Of a stretch of DNA of 64,000 nt, positions 43,701 to 53,951 are shown piece by piece. Location of the stretch: contig JACTAT010000218.1 in NCBI GenBank assembly GCA_014526335.1, forward strand, positions 343,879 to 407,878. The letters are read 5' to 3'. Under the pieces are notes generated by a model. That model searched no databases. It was not told the origin of the DNA and saw nothing but the letters and a program-made list of their open reading frames with translations. How positions within the stretch are numbered: position 1 is the stretch's first letter; every line of letters begins with the position of its first letter. Origin of the DNA: Chrysaora quinquecirrha. Lineage: Eukaryota; Cnidaria; Scyphozoa; Semaeostomeae; Pelagiidae. The position numbers were made by a program, and so were the translations under genes.

Positions 43701-44152
43701 ATGGATGACATAACGAGTAATAACTTACTTGCAAAACGTGAAAAGCTACCTCATTTCCACGGCGTATTCGGGAAAGATGAAATAAAAAACATAGACATTC
43801 ATTCTTTACCTTGTGCATTTATTTACAATGAAGATAATTTTACTGGTAAAGGAACCCACTGGGTAGCTGTCTATATTGCTGATGATTGTCGATTGGATTT
43901 CTATGATTCGTTTGGTGAACCTCCTATGTTGAAAGAATTTCTAGACTTTATTAGTTCCTTCAAGCTAAAAAGGTTCAAGTTAAATCCTCTGAGACTGCCA
44001 CATGTGGACAACACTGCATATTTTTTCTAATTAATAGAACAAAAAACAAATCAATGGACTCATTGATTAATAAATATTTCAACATTCAGAACAAGTTAGA
44101 TAACGATTTATTTGTTTGCAACTATGTTAAACGAAGATATAATTTAAAATAA
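43701..44152 (+). pseudogene. Adenain-type cysteine protease, one frameshift
   Basis: From ATG 43701 the frame carries PHFHGVFGKDEIKNI, GKGTHWVAVYIADD (catalytic His) and LDFYDSFGEPP (the Asp/Asn region). A one-base shift near 43998 moves the catalytic-Cys box (CGQHCIFFL) into the next frame, which continues to a stop at 44152 with a conserved tail (FVCNYVKRRYNLK). Adenain proteases of adenovirus and Polintons cleave virion precursors during maturation. It starts right after the capsid gene, as in the large cluster. Unlike that copy, the His is retained here. Confidence 0.75.
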
Positions 44153-44252
44153 TGTTAAAAGAGTTCGTTAAACAGTTTAGAATATTGTTACAACAGTTTA
44201 GAATAATGTTAAAACAATTTGTTAAAACAGTTCAATCAATGTTTTCTTCTTC

Positions 44253-45980
44253 ACAGCGTCTTTCTAGCGAATAATGCTCATATGGCAGCGTTGGCACTTG
44301 AATCTGTGCAGAGCGAGGTGCCAGAACTATCTCACTGGAAATCAGATGCTATTGCTGTAGCCACATTTTTTCGAGCTTCTCCAAGAAGAACAAAATTGCT
44401 TCACCAGGTAGTTAATTCATCTATTTAATCTAAATCATGTTGCAACACAAGTTTCAGAAACTCAAACGTATGTTACTTTAACAGTTTGTGATTGAGTCAT
44501 ATCAATTTTTCAGGAGGAAGAGAATTGCCTTGCCTTTCCCAAGCATTTTGAAGTTCGTTTTGCTGAACACATGTTCAATTTATTAAAAGCAATTTTGAAC
44601 AACCTTGATGCTGCCAGAAATGTCTGGTCAAAGATGGTTGATGGGAGAATATCTGCTGACAGAAATGAAGCAAAAATTGCTGCTGGATACCTTAAAAAAT
44701 GGGAACCTGGATCACAACAGGTAGGCAATAAAATATAGTTTTTGCAATAAAATATCAATTACCTCTTTTCAATCTTCAATTGAGTCTGTAAAATCAGTTA
44801 TATCTTATAATTGAATTTCTTTCCTAGATCATTTGCCTAAATTTCTTTTTGTTAAATTCATATTTTATCATTTAAATATTAGTTTGTCAAAAGTCACTAA
44901 ATGCAATGAACCATTAAATATCTAAAGAAGTTGCTGTATCAAATTTTGGCCAGTAGGTTATATTGTGGTAATATTTTGTTAAATATATCTCAAAGCAAGC
45001 TTCTCCTTTCTGGAAACACAAGTGGTTAAAATTTGTAACCAAAAACACCTTTTGGCACGGAAATGAGGTAAAATGTCACAGATACTTATAGATTACTAAT
45101 TTTTTCCTTGAAGGTTTGGCTTACGTGTATCATGTACAACCTTTGCAGAATTTTTAAGAATCAACAGAAAGTATTCCAGAAATCTAACCTGATTATCTTG
45201 GATATTATCACAGCAAGAGATGCAGCAATAGAACAGTTGAAAATAATGCTAGAGATGCCTTTTCCAGGCGGAAAAGACCAAGAGGTCAATGGTCTTCAGG
45301 GAGTAAATGGTCTATCAAATAGTGGCAAAAGTAGAAATGCTCATGAATTCGTCACATCTGGGAGCAGAAGCACAGGGTCTATAAGACAAGAGCTTGTTCA
45401 ATCAGCCATCAATTTTCTAAGCCAACGAATGAATGTGGAGGCTGACCATACTTTGGAAATTTTGGAGAAGATTTTAGATGCAAATTCTCCAAAACAAATC
45501 ATCAACTCAAGCCAAAGTCTACTGTCTGAAGTACTAGGTCCAAGTCAACTGGAGCAGTTTGCTACAGATGTGTGCTATTCCTGGGGCAAATTGCAATAAA
45601 TCCATGATGTAACAGTTGATGAAAAGGGTACTTATTATGCACTCAAGCTAAGAAGAATGATCCAGGCAAGCTCTGGTCTGCTGAAGAAATTTCTTGCAGC
45701 CTTCTTTGCAGTGTCTCCTCATAGTATGGCAACAGAACGTGCAGTGTCACACTATAACAATATAAAGACAACCCAAAGAGCCAGCTTGTCCCCAGACATG
45801 ATTAATGCAACAATGCATATCTCTTTGAACGGCACAGGTACTGCAAATTATGACCCGCAGCCAGCGGTTTTTGAATTTTTGGACCAAAAAGAAAGAAGAA
45901 GGACAATTCCTGATGAGGAAGTATACAAGGAACGAGACTTTGTTAAAAAGATTTTTTCAATGAAAACTGGATGCATGTAG
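44253..45980 (+). pseudogene. hAT-related transposase gene, C-terminal half (spliced, one stop)
   Basis: Exons 44253-44407, 44514-44720 and 45114-45980 are joined by GT-AG introns. They encode VPELSHWKSDAIAVATFFRA, EEENCLAFPKHFEVRFAEHM and, at the end, a hAT dimerisation domain (FFAVSPHSMATERAVSHYNN). One in-frame TAA lies at 45597-45599. The family resembles KIAA1586/ZMYM-like domesticated hAT proteins. Its N-terminal half lies at 46.0-47.5 kb on the opposite strand. Confidence 0.65.
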
Positions 45981-46039
45981 TAACATATAACAAACCGTTT
46001 TTTATATCATGACATTATGTATTATTATTCAGAATTTAT

Positions 46040-47469
46040 TCATTGTTTAAACCATTCTTTTCGATACCGGAATTTTTGGGCCCCTTTTTCAAGTTTGCCC
46101 CAGCAGTTACTAATCCTTAAAAAATGCCCTGGTGCCAAGTCAGATCTGTGGCAAACACACCAAACTATTAGAATCTCACATCCAAGAAAATCTTTCATTA
46201 AGCGCCAAGCCTCTGTGTTTTCCTTTATTTGCATTTTCACCATCAGTTGTAAGACCAATCAAATTATCTGTTGAGATATCCAGTGACTGGAGACACATCT
46301 TGAATGTATCAAGTAACCCATCAGCTCCACCAAGATCACTTGTAAAAATCCCAAGAAACATTGTTTTCACACTTTTCTCATCTCCAAATTTCCAATAATC
46401 TTCTTCATTTCAGCATAAACCACTGGATTTCTATATTGGAATTCCGATGAACTGGGGTTAAATGGAATAAAACATCCATCATATCCCACAGCTTCAAATT
46501 GCTGGATCAAATGATTAGCCATTTTTGATGAAAGTGACCTAGATGGCCAACTTCTTGCACTAACTGTTTCTGTTCTTGCATCATGGTATACATCAATGGC
46601 CATTTCAAGCAAAATTTTTAAGGCATCAGACTTAGCCTTTTTTAAATATTTGGCCCAGGGATGATTGTCAGACTTCTCAACCCAAGCTTGTTTGTACAAG
46701 TCAAGTTTAACTGCTTCTGCATGTACAGTTGACTCCAGATGATCAATCACTATTTTGAGCCTTTCTTTTCCATCTGCTCTCACACCACTGGCAATGGGAA
46801 GTCTTCCATTATTGGTGTACCTTTTCAATTCTCCTTCAAATTTTTGGCATGTTAAACAAACTATGACCAGTCTATTTCTCTTGTCTACAAACTGTTTTCT
46901 CATATCAAGACAATCATTTGTTGAAACAAGCCAACCAGCATCCAGTTTTTGTCTTTATACCATGTCTCCAAGCTTGTTCCTTGTCGAGAACCCGAGTCGG
47001 GTTGACATTGGTTTCTTGCTTCTTCTGGCGGTGATGCTTGTTCTGCTGGTGATTGTCTTTCTTCAATTGATGATCCTTCAAAATTGCTTTCTGTTTCGCC
47101 CTCTTCTACATCTGCATTTACAGATGTCAATGTTGAAGGCCTAGTAGCATATCAGAAGAAGAAGCAAGAAACCAATGTCAACCCGATTTGGGTTCTCGAC
47201 AAGGAACAAGCTTGGCCTAGTAGGCCTAGCTTAGCAGAAAAACTTATTGAACATGCAGTCTTCTCCCTTAGCTGGAAATAAAAAAGCTTTCTTTGTCCAG
47301 GTGCAGATGCAGTGGCTTCTAAACTTCTTCGTTTACTTTCCACCCTCTTCTGGTATCCGCTTTTTTCTTTTCTTTTCATGATTGCAGAAACAGTGTTTGA
47401 TTTGAGGTCGACCGAGTCTGTGTTCAATGTGAAACGATGACAAGTTGTGTCCATGACAACGTTCGACAA
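46040..47469 (-). pseudogene. hAT-related transposase gene, N-terminal half, inverted relative to the C-terminal half
   Basis: Minus-strand pieces in order: SGYQKRVESKRRSLEATASA (47469-47152, start of a BED/hAT-type protein), WYKDKNWMLVGLFQQMIVLI (47130-46900), a 178-codon frame with VRADGKERLKIVIDHLESTV (46903-46367), LIGLTTDGENANKGKHRGL (46370-46176) and IVWCVCHRSDLAPG (46258-46040). Several frame changes occur. The break after CHRSDLA matches where the plus-strand half begins (VPELSHWK), so one gene appears to have been inverted part-way, or two truncated copies meet. Confidence 0.6.
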
Positions 47470-47614
47470 ACGTTCACCACGTGTTTCTGAGTGACGCGCA
47501 ATGCATTGTGGAAAAGCTCGTTGCTATGCATATTGAGTTGTATTGTTGTCAAGTTTACGACAGCAGGGAAAAAAGAAACGGGGGACCGGGTTGGTCGGGA
47601 GCTTTTCCAAATTT

Positions 47615-48663
47615 TCTTGAGTTGTACACCCCGATAAGCATAGAAGACAGTAAAAACGCTTTCCATGATGTTTGTGACCATCTCGACCTGCTAAAAGACG
47701 ACTAAAGTCCTTTATCCAGCAATAGTGACTCTCACCATCCTCATTGAATACTAATAGCAAATGTACATATTTTTCACGTTTAACTTCAGTTTTCCTTACT
47801 GGTATAATTGAACCATCTTCATCCATATAGATGTTGATTGACATGTTGTTGTTTATTTCAAATGTATCAATCATCTTTTTATCGAATGCTTTTACTGGAT
47901 ATGTCAATCCTTCACAATTAAGTTCATCCGAGTATGGGTAATACTTTGCAACTCTCTGTGGATTTGTTGCTGGTGGATGTAGGGCAGATAGAATTGCCCA
48001 GATGAAGCATTCATCGTCTTCGTTCTGTACATTGATAACAGCTTTCTTGTTTTGGATGTATGTAGGTAGTTGCAAATACTTTCCACCAATTGCATCATAA
48101 TCAAACATCTTCACTTGCAGTTTGATAAAACTTGTAAGTATCCAACCCCGATCCAACCACTTCCATTCTCTAAGAATTCATAAAACCTTGTCTCGTAGTG
48201 TGTTGATAGCTTCAACTACCTGATCTTCAACATAGTCATACTCTGACCGCAGAAGCGCCTGCACGGTGGTTCTGAATGTGAGCGGTGGTTCTGTAACTAT
48301 AGGCTTATCACCATACTTTTTAAATTCGACATCGATAGTGACATAATACCTCATCCCCTGCTTGTGGCTTGGTAATTCTTCTTTAATTTCTCGAATGGTA
48401 TGTTGTGTGATTCTTACCCAGTCTTTAATATCTTCTTCTTCGGTATATATTCTAAATGCTTTCTTATCCATCTTGTTCATGTTCTTACCTCCACCGACTA
48501 ATTTATCTTATTCTGCTGTTGACGGATGTATATCATGCGCTGTTCGCGTATGTGATGCGAGATTTAACATTCTGTCAAACAATTTCCCACATACATCGCA
48601 AGCGATTTTTCTTCGCTTGCTATTATTAGCAGCTGAGCTCTCTTCTTCATGTGAACTCTTCAT
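47615..48663 (-). pseudogene. polB: Protein-primed DNA polymerase B, N-terminal fragment
   Basis: From ATG 48663 one frame continues leftward through two in-frame stops (48510-48508 and 48180-48178). It starts with a C2H2 zinc finger (CDVCGKLFDRMLNLASHTRT), then a linker, then the conserved Polinton block (FDYDAIGGKYLQLP, KKAVINVQNEDDECFIWAIL) and SHYCWIKDFSRLL. A second zinc-finger-like start (FYCLLCL) follows, after which hAT-associated sequence takes over near 47615. The exonuclease and polymerase domains are missing. The parallel gene at 62.2-64 kb has the same order. Confidence 0.75.
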
Positions 48664-48688
48664 GATTAATTTCTAACTGATTTCGCTT

Positions 48689-48875
48689 CGATTTATATAG
48701 ATGATTCGAACGTCACGTTCGAATTATTACACCATCATGATGAAATCCATAACAAACCGGTTTAAACCGGTTTTGAGTATAAACCAATCAGATTGCAGGT
48801 TTTCTCGTTTCTAGGATCTTCTGGAACATTCTGGAAACTTCTAGAAAGTTCTAGAAAGTTCTAACGAATCAGATG
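48689..48875 (-). repeat. Right inverted terminal repeat of the deleted Polinton
   Basis: Inverted match to 42115-42235, including the 19-bp palindrome TTCGAACGTCACGTTCGAA (48705-48723), AATCAGATTGCAGG, TTCTGGAACATTCTGGAA and TTCTAGAAAGTTCTAGAAAG. An extra palindrome AAACCGGTTTAAACCGGTTT sits inside this arm only. Confidence 0.65.
48691..48699 (-). promoter_or_regulatory. TATA box before the polB fragment
   Basis: On the minus strand TATATAAAT lies about 28 bp before the ATG at 48663 and next to the palindrome of the terminal repeat. Confidence 0.5.
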
Positions 48876-48904
48876 GCGTCAGCGCAATCTGATGATATCA
48901 TCGA

Positions 48905-49323
48905 TAGTTGAACGGAAGCGTCTATTGGTGATTTGGGGGCTCTTGGGATTGATTCCGTAATATTATTTGCAACATTGACGAAGAACTCGTTGAATTCATT
49001 AGATATTTCAGTTGGGTCAGAGGTTAAATTTCCACTTTTAGATTTAATTTTATTAATTCTAAAAGAGACAGAACTTTTGTTTGAGATGATAGACTTAATG
49101 CCAGACCATAGTTTTTTCATGTTTTGGCTGTTTCTGTGAAGTAGTTCTGGAAATATCTTATTCGAGATTTCTTTAATTCATTGGCTACCCGATTACTAAA
49201 TTTTTTATAGACAGTAGTAGAGGAAAAACGCTGGTTCTGGCCCACAAAGGATGCCGATATGTCATTCAAACCAGTTAATCTGTCAATCAAATTCGGTGAT
49301 CTATGAATCACGTGACTTGTCAA
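48905..49323 (-). pseudogene. LINE ORF2 linker fragment
   Basis: Frames 49323-49117 and 49120-48869 read VYKKFSNRVANELKKSRIRY and KKLWSGIKSIISNKSSVSF, then EFNEFFVNVANNI, the linker between endonuclease and RT of a CR1-like LINE. It is cut abruptly at about 48905 by the Polinton end, so it may be the target into which the element inserted. The other half was not found. Confidence 0.6.
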
Positions 49324-49345
49324 TCAAGCGTCAGTGATCTGGAAA
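49255..49345. repeat. Two-copy 37-bp direct repeat
   Basis: GTCAATCAAATTCGGTGATC and GTCAATCAAGCGTCAGTGAT start 38 bases apart, and each continues to a CACGTGAC or CATGTGAC sequence. It sits between the LINE fragment and the first gene of the large cluster. The interval 49346-49524 is AT-rich and shows nothing else. Confidence 0.5.
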
Positions 49346-49524
49346 TCATGTGACACATCTCGTTTTCATGCAACCTCTTTTTCCACCATGTTCTTTTTTT
49401 TTATTCTTTTTCTTTTTGTTCAGAAAGGTAAGACAAAAAAAAAACTCAATGAACGTTTTGTAGAACATAATGATATTAATATTCATAGTCGATAATTTTG
49501 ATTTTTATTGTTCAAGTTAATGTT

Positions 49525-49785
49525 CTACAGAGTTTTGTTGTCTCCAACACTCTTTGCCATTCCTACACCAACAACATTTTGGCTTGCAAGCATTGATAAA
49601 AGAGTTCCAAGTTTTTTATCCATGTTTCCCTCATTTCTGAGCATGATTATTATAAAAACTATAACCAGCAAAATCATCTTCAATGCAAGTAAATATTGAA
49701 CATTTGACTTCTTTACAAGATTTGTAACTCCTTTCCGCCTCTCTTCTTGAGGCATCATCTCCTCAAACGAGCTCTGTCTTTCCAT
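49525..49785 (-). CDS. Small single-pass membrane protein
   Basis: 86 codons from the in-frame ATG at 49785 (MERQSSFEEMMPQEERRKG). A transmembrane helix (YLLALKMILLVIVFIIIMLR) is followed by a short tail. The start is chosen because a TATA box lies 30-40 bp upstream; the longer frame begins before it. It is the last gene of the minus-strand cluster, after the protease. A protein of similar size and topology is at 41.75 kb. Function is unknown. Confidence 0.6.
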   Translation of the reverse strand: MERQSSFEEMMPQEERRKGVTNLVKKSNVQYLLALKMILLVIVFIIIMLRNEGNMDKKLGTLLSMLASQNVVGVGMAKSVGDNKTL

Positions 49786-49814
49786 TATGATGATTAAATG
49801 CAAACTGGCCTTGT

Positions 49815-49824
49815 GTCTTATATA
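49815..49824 (-). promoter_or_regulatory. TATA box for the small membrane protein
   Basis: On the minus strand TATATAAGAC lies about 30 bp before the ATG at 49785. Confidence 0.5.
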
Positions 49825-49865
49825 CACTTTTTTTAACAGATATTCAGCGATAAAAACACACAAAC

Positions 49866-50336
49866 TTAGAATAAGAATCCGTATCTTCTTTTCACAAATT
49901 CACCTACAATAATATCGTTATTCAATTTATTACCAACTGTAAAATTTGAACATATTTGATTAAAACTATAGCCATTACAACGTTTATATAGATAGAAAAT
50001 GCAATACTGTCCACAAACATCAGAATCGTTCCTCTGAAATTGTTTTTTATTTGATAATCTTTCAAGTTTTGTATGATTAGAAATAAAATCATTGATATCT
50101 TTCATTGGTGGCTGTCCGTAGGAGTCGAAAAATTCTGAATTGCCAGTCTTGTCGAAATAAAGACAAACCCAGTAAGTTCCTCGATGCATGATATCGGATT
50201 CATTTACCACAAAGCATAATGGTAGTCTATTGAATGCAATGTTTTTCAGTTCATCTTTTGCGTAGACCCCACGAAACGTGGCAGCCGTCGATGAATCTGA
50301 TTTTAAGATTTTTACAATCTCTGCGTCATTCATCAT
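49866..50336 (-). CDS. Adenain-type cysteine protease with His-to-Tyr substitution
   Basis: 156 codons, intact frame. The order of motifs is TFRGVYAKDELKNI, RGTYWVCLYFDKTG, EFFDSYGQPPM and DVCGQYCIFYLYKR (catalytic Cys with the oxyanion Gln box). In adenain and Polinton proteases the residue before Trp in the first box is the catalytic His. Here it is Tyr (TAC), whereas the sister copy at 43.7 kb reads THW. A C-to-T change would explain it. The enzyme normally matures capsid precursors; this copy is predicted to be inactive. Its ATG overlaps the stop of the capsid gene. Confidence 0.8.
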   Translation of the reverse strand: MMNDAEIVKILKSDSSTAATFRGVYAKDELKNIAFNRLPLCFVVNESDIMHRGTYWVCLYFDKTGNSEFFDSYGQPPMKDINDFISNHTKLERLSNKKQFQRNDSDVCGQYCIFYLYKRCNGYSFNQICSNFTVGNKLNNDIIVGEFVKRRYGFLF

Positions 50337-51666
50337 GTGTAGTTCTTTTCAACATTTCTCGAAGAATCAATCTCAATTGTGCCATTGAAATCACCAAACA
50401 CAATCAGGTTGTGAGGTCCATCTGCTGTTGCACTTCCAAACGTAAGCTTCAGTTCGAGATTTCCACTTCGTGGCAAGGCAAATTGTTCGTCTTTGCAATT
50501 ACCACTTGGTGTCAGATCTACTATCCACAAGGTATATCCAGATGCCCAATTTGTACCACTCAACAGTGTTTGTCTTCCATCCAAAGCTTTATCCAAGTGT
50601 ATGAATGCTTCTGCAATGTCTTTTGTAGCAAAATTTGTATTTATCTTTGGGAACAATTGCAAACTATCTATCAGAACTTCCACTGACGTGATATTCAGAT
50701 GTTTGAAAAAGAAAGGGTTTTTCCAAAGTTACCATTGAGTGCACTATTTTCAACAGCAGCAAACACAAGTCGTTTTGGAACTATTCCATTGAACAGATTA
50801 TCCCTTCTCCAATCTAGAATACCGTTGTCAATAGAAAATGTTGTGATTTCAGAGCGTTGGATAGGATACAAAGCTGGTTGCTTGTGGATGGTTCTTTCAA
50901 TTGCATCCATGATGGTTGTTGATGCTTTAAGCTTTCGCATTCTCAACTTTATTGACTTGATCAGCAAAGAACCATACTCATCTGCTGTTGGATCTCTCAT
51001 GAATATGAATGCATCACTGTTTGGGATGAATTGCCATAACATTCGTACACCTGGTAGCAAGAATCTTCTTTGCTGACAAAGACCTACAAATGGTCTCATA
51101 ATCACTCTAACCAACTTCCCACCATCAAACAGTGCTGAGCGTATTGCCAAACCCTTGTTTCCTGCAGAAGATGCAGTATTTGGAAAGACAGCTTGCATTG
51201 CTGCAGATGTGGCTGTGTCTGGTATGTAACCTTCAAACTTCAATCTTCCATCCAAGTCAATGTCATCATTCAAAATCAATTGTTTGAACATTGACAAGTA
51301 GGGATACAGCCCATTTGATTGGGTTAACAAGGTGTCCCCAGCTCTCACATCAATCTGTCTGAATATTGCATGACCAAAATTGTTAATTATTCCAAATTTC
51401 TTTGTGGATGTTTTTTCATCCGCACCAAGTGGGGTACCATCCAGTTTAGCAGCTTGAATAGTTAAATGAACTTCTGTGTTTAGCAGATCGTAGACAAATT
51501 CAGATGTCAGCTCTGTAACTTCAATGTCAATTGTTTGTTTCGAGTTATTCGGTACTCCAGCACGACTGTTGTAATCAACACCAACTCTTTCTATGATGGA
51601 GCCTTCAAGCAGTGGAGGTGCAAATAGGTTAAAACCCTCTGCACATTTTGTTCCCAACTGTAGCAT
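50333..51666 (-). pseudogene. Major capsid protein (double jelly-roll), one frameshift
   Basis: Frame 51666-50695 starts MLQLGTKCAEGFNLFAPPLL and contains typical Polinton capsid blocks (GHAIFRQIDVRAGDTLLTQS, GLYPYLSMFKQLI, FIPNSDAFIF). A one-base shift in a short A-run near 50708 moves the rest into the next frame, 50683-50333, which ends VDLTPSGNCKDEQFALPR and FNGTIEIDSSRNV. Together they give about 444 residues, a usual size for Polinton capsid proteins of the adenovirus-hexon fold. The sister fragment at 43.1-43.7 kb confirms that the two frames belong together. The lesion may be true decay or an assembly error in the A-run. Confidence 0.85.
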
Positions 51667-51668
51667 TA

Positions 51669-52259
51669 TTAAAAGTTCTGTCCTGAATATAACTGCCTTT
51701 CTAATTCTTTGATAACATCCAATGTCTTGTCCGTATCTTTAACTGCAGATCTTGAAATGCCTGATTGATCCATGCTTTCTTTTATAGACGTTTTAGTAGA
51801 AGTAGTTGGAACGCCTAGCATCTGTTTTACCAATGCAGTAGATTCTTTTTTCACCAATGCTTTCGTTCCTGGTTTGTTAAGCAATGTCTTTGTAAGATTC
51901 TCAACCTTTTTTTTGGTTATTTTCTTTGCTTTTCTCACACCTGTTTTTACAGCTTTCTTTGCCAATTTTGTTCCAGATTTCTTTACATGCCTGATAGTCT
52001 TTGCCGCTAATGCTTTTGTGTGCTTTTTTGCAGAGTTGGCAACTGTCTTTGCTAATTTTGAACCAATGTTAGACAGAAAGCCTTCTCCATATGTTCTTGC
52101 ATTCCAAGGAAAGTCTATAGGATTTATAGGTGGAGAGTGATCCATATAAGGATAAAGATCGATTCTTCCATCACCTTTCTGAGATTTTTGCACCGTTTTA
52201 GCTTTTGATTTTCCAGCAGGCATATACTGTACTGCAAAAGTCGTTGGAAATTTCCCCAT
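51669..52259 (-). CDS. Basic pVI/pVII-like virion protein
   Basis: 196 codons, intact. The N-terminus has YPYMDHSPPINPIDFPWN, then a glycine start and long amphipathic basic helices (GEGFLSNIGSKLAKTVANSA, KKHTKALAAKTIRHVKKSG), and an acidic, helical C-terminal end. Lys/Ala-rich repeats recall adenovirus internal capsid and core proteins that link DNA to the shell or act in membrane lysis. It lies 2 bp upstream of the capsid ATG. Assignment is by composition and position; no enzymatic motif is present. Confidence 0.55.
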   Translation of the reverse strand: MGKFPTTFAVQYMPAGKSKAKTVQKSQKGDGRIDLYPYMDHSPPINPIDFPWNARTYGEGFLSNIGSKLAKTVANSAKKHTKALAAKTIRHVKKSGTKLAKKAVKTGVRKAKKITKKKVENLTKTLLNKPGTKALVKKESTALVKQMLGVPTTSTKTSIKESMDQSGISRSAVKDTDKTLDVIKELERQLYSGQNF

Positions 52260-52260
52260 T

Positions 52261-53372
52261 CTATATCACTTTACGAAAGTGAACTAACAATTGAGGATTT
52301 TTGTCCAACTCAATAGATTTACCGCTCTCGTCGAGAATTTCAAATGAGAAATCTCCAATCTGATTGAATAGCAGTGGAAAATAATGCAGATTCTCGAACT
52401 GAATCCAATTTATACCCTTTTTGTTCCTCAGAGCACACATTCGGAAAAGTGGTGTTTTCGTACTCTTCAGCATCCTAAAATCTAACAAGTTACAATACAC
52501 GAATATGTTTGTTCCATATGGAAGATGTTCTGGAGGAGGGTAATATTCGGTTTCAAGCTCGTCGGAAGGATCTGAGATTAGGAATGTCTTTTTCGTAAAG
52601 TTGTAGTATTTACTCTTGTATTCAAATCCTCCAATTATTGGTGACGATATCTTTTTCACTTGTCGAGTGTACACATTAGTCCACATTCTATTTACACTTT
52701 GATGATCTGCAGGCACAAAACCGAGCATTTTCGCCATGTTTGGGTTCATCTCTATCATTCCAACATAAAATGGAATTGTTAATTTGTATTTTCCTGAGTA
52801 AATTTGGGTAGTCTAAAAAATGATGGTGAAGTTATCCACGGCAGGCTAGGATATTTATCTCCCAACCATTTTCTTATAATTTCATACCACTCAATTATAT
52901 CTTTAGTCAATAGATCAACAATTTCTTTTCGACTCAGCCGTGCATTTGGATTTTTTGCAAAATAATCATTGAAAACTTCATTGTCTTCGTAATACATCCC
53001 TTCTCTGTTATATCTGGCATTGTGAGTTGCAATATCGAATTCGTTGAATCGAACTCTGCCACTTGTATTGCCATAATTACACGCGGCAAATGCTCTATTT
53101 GTTGTTTCATCTTCAAACTCGAGTGTCGGGAGCTGACAAAAAAATCTTAGCACTCCATTATTTGCATCAATGATTAGATCTTCATATGAAAATTTCCTAT
53201 CATCATTCTGATCATCAGCTGGTAAGTGTTCGAAAAATAGATTCACGAGTGCTGCTTCCCATCGTCCTTTAAGAAGCAGAGATGGTTGTTTCCTTACATG
53301 CCAGACATTATCGATTTTATTTTTCTTGTCAAGCTCAATCTGCATGTAAAACTCATTTTCTGTTACTTCCAT
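52261..53372 (-). pseudogene. Penton-like minor capsid protein, one frameshift
   Basis: From ATG 53372 the frame reads FYMQIELDKKNKIDNVW, LLLKGRWEAALVNLFFEHLP and so on to a stop at 52779. The next frame continues without a gap as TIPFYVGM, MNPNMAKMLGFVPA and further to 52261. The block WEAALVN followed much later by MLGF is the pattern I associate with the single-jelly-roll penton proteins of Polintons. The shift is near 52777. Together about 370 residues, forming capsid vertices if the call is right. A second gene with similar opening motifs is at 53.95-54.87 kb. Confidence 0.6.
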
Positions 53373-53742
53373 TTTCAAACTTTAACAGTACGTAGGAGTT
53401 TGTAGCCGCGTTGTTAATTTGCTGCTTAGTCTGTGCATCAATCAGATTTATTCTCATTGATTTGACTGCAGAAGACCTTAATCTGCATGCTCTTGTATGT
53501 AGTATCTTTCCAACTTGATTTGTAACACCTGCACATATAATTGGTATCTCCAATAAACTATCACCCTCTACCAAATCCGAGGTTAGGAAAAATAATGTTT
53601 CTTCGTGCTCATTCGTTGTATTTATACAATATTCTACAACGCTGAGTTTGTTCAACTCTGAAGACAGATGATGCTCCAGCTCAACATGACTATTGAACTG
53701 GTTAATGTTGAGGAACGATTCATTCACAGTAAGAAACGACAT
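53353..53742 (-). CDS. Unassigned virion-cluster protein, 129 residues
   Basis: From ATG 53742 (MSFLTVNESFLNINQFNSHV). No cysteine motif or membrane helix. It is beta-rich with a hydrophobic run (ETLFFLTSDLVEGDSLLEIP). Its end overlaps the start of the penton-like gene by 20 bp. I do not recognise it. A short spacer (53743-53951) with no gene lies upstream. Confidence 0.55.
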   Translation of the reverse strand: MSFLTVNESFLNINQFNSHVELEHHLSSELNKLSVVEYCINTTNEHEETLFFLTSDLVEGDSLLEIPIICAGVTNQVGKILHTRACRLRSSAVKSMRINLIDAQTKQQINNAATNSYVLLKFENGSNRK

Positions 53743-53951
53743 GATTCGTACAAGCTCTTATGAGTAGCTACAAGACGGGCATTTGTAGATAATTCACTGA
53801 AGAGGGAAAAAAATACACCTCTATTAATAGCAAGGTTTTATTCTGATATTCAAAAATGTTCTACCAACTACATCATCAGAATTTAAATTTATAGGTAATT
53901 TAGTAACATGATCAAGTAAAACAACATTTATGGAGTTAAACTGAAGTTTTT

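Larger units (their letters stand above)
42105..48890. mobile_element. Internally deleted Polinton/Maverick element bounded by inverted repeats
   Basis: The inverted repeats at 42115-42235 and 48689-48875 enclose, from the left, rightward genes (42297, zinc-binding protein, capsid C-terminus, protease) and, from the right, a leftward polB N-terminal fragment. Both gene sets read inward from the terminal repeats. A deletion has fused the zinc-binding gene to the capsid C-terminus near 43065. A hAT-related gene occupies 44.25-47.6 kb. ATPase, integrase, penton and most of polB are missing. A LINE fragment adjoins on the right. Confidence 0.6.

Noticed and set aside
46755..47281. Plus-strand frames opposite the hAT N-terminal half
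   Set aside because: Hydrophobic antisense translations; the minus strand carries the recognisable protein.
48905..49500. Left terminal repeat of the large Polinton cluster
   Set aside because: The interval is LINE sequence plus a two-copy 37-bp repeat; nothing matches the terminal repeats at 42.1/48.8 kb.
50695..50720. Programmed ribosomal frameshift in the capsid gene
   Set aside because: The slip would be needed in the middle of a structural protein and the sister copy has no such arrangement; a one-base lesion in an A-run is simpler.
51772..52140. Phe/Val-rich plus-strand frame suggesting a membrane protein
   Set aside because: Complement of the Lys-rich basic protein; Lys codons read as Phe on the opposite strand.
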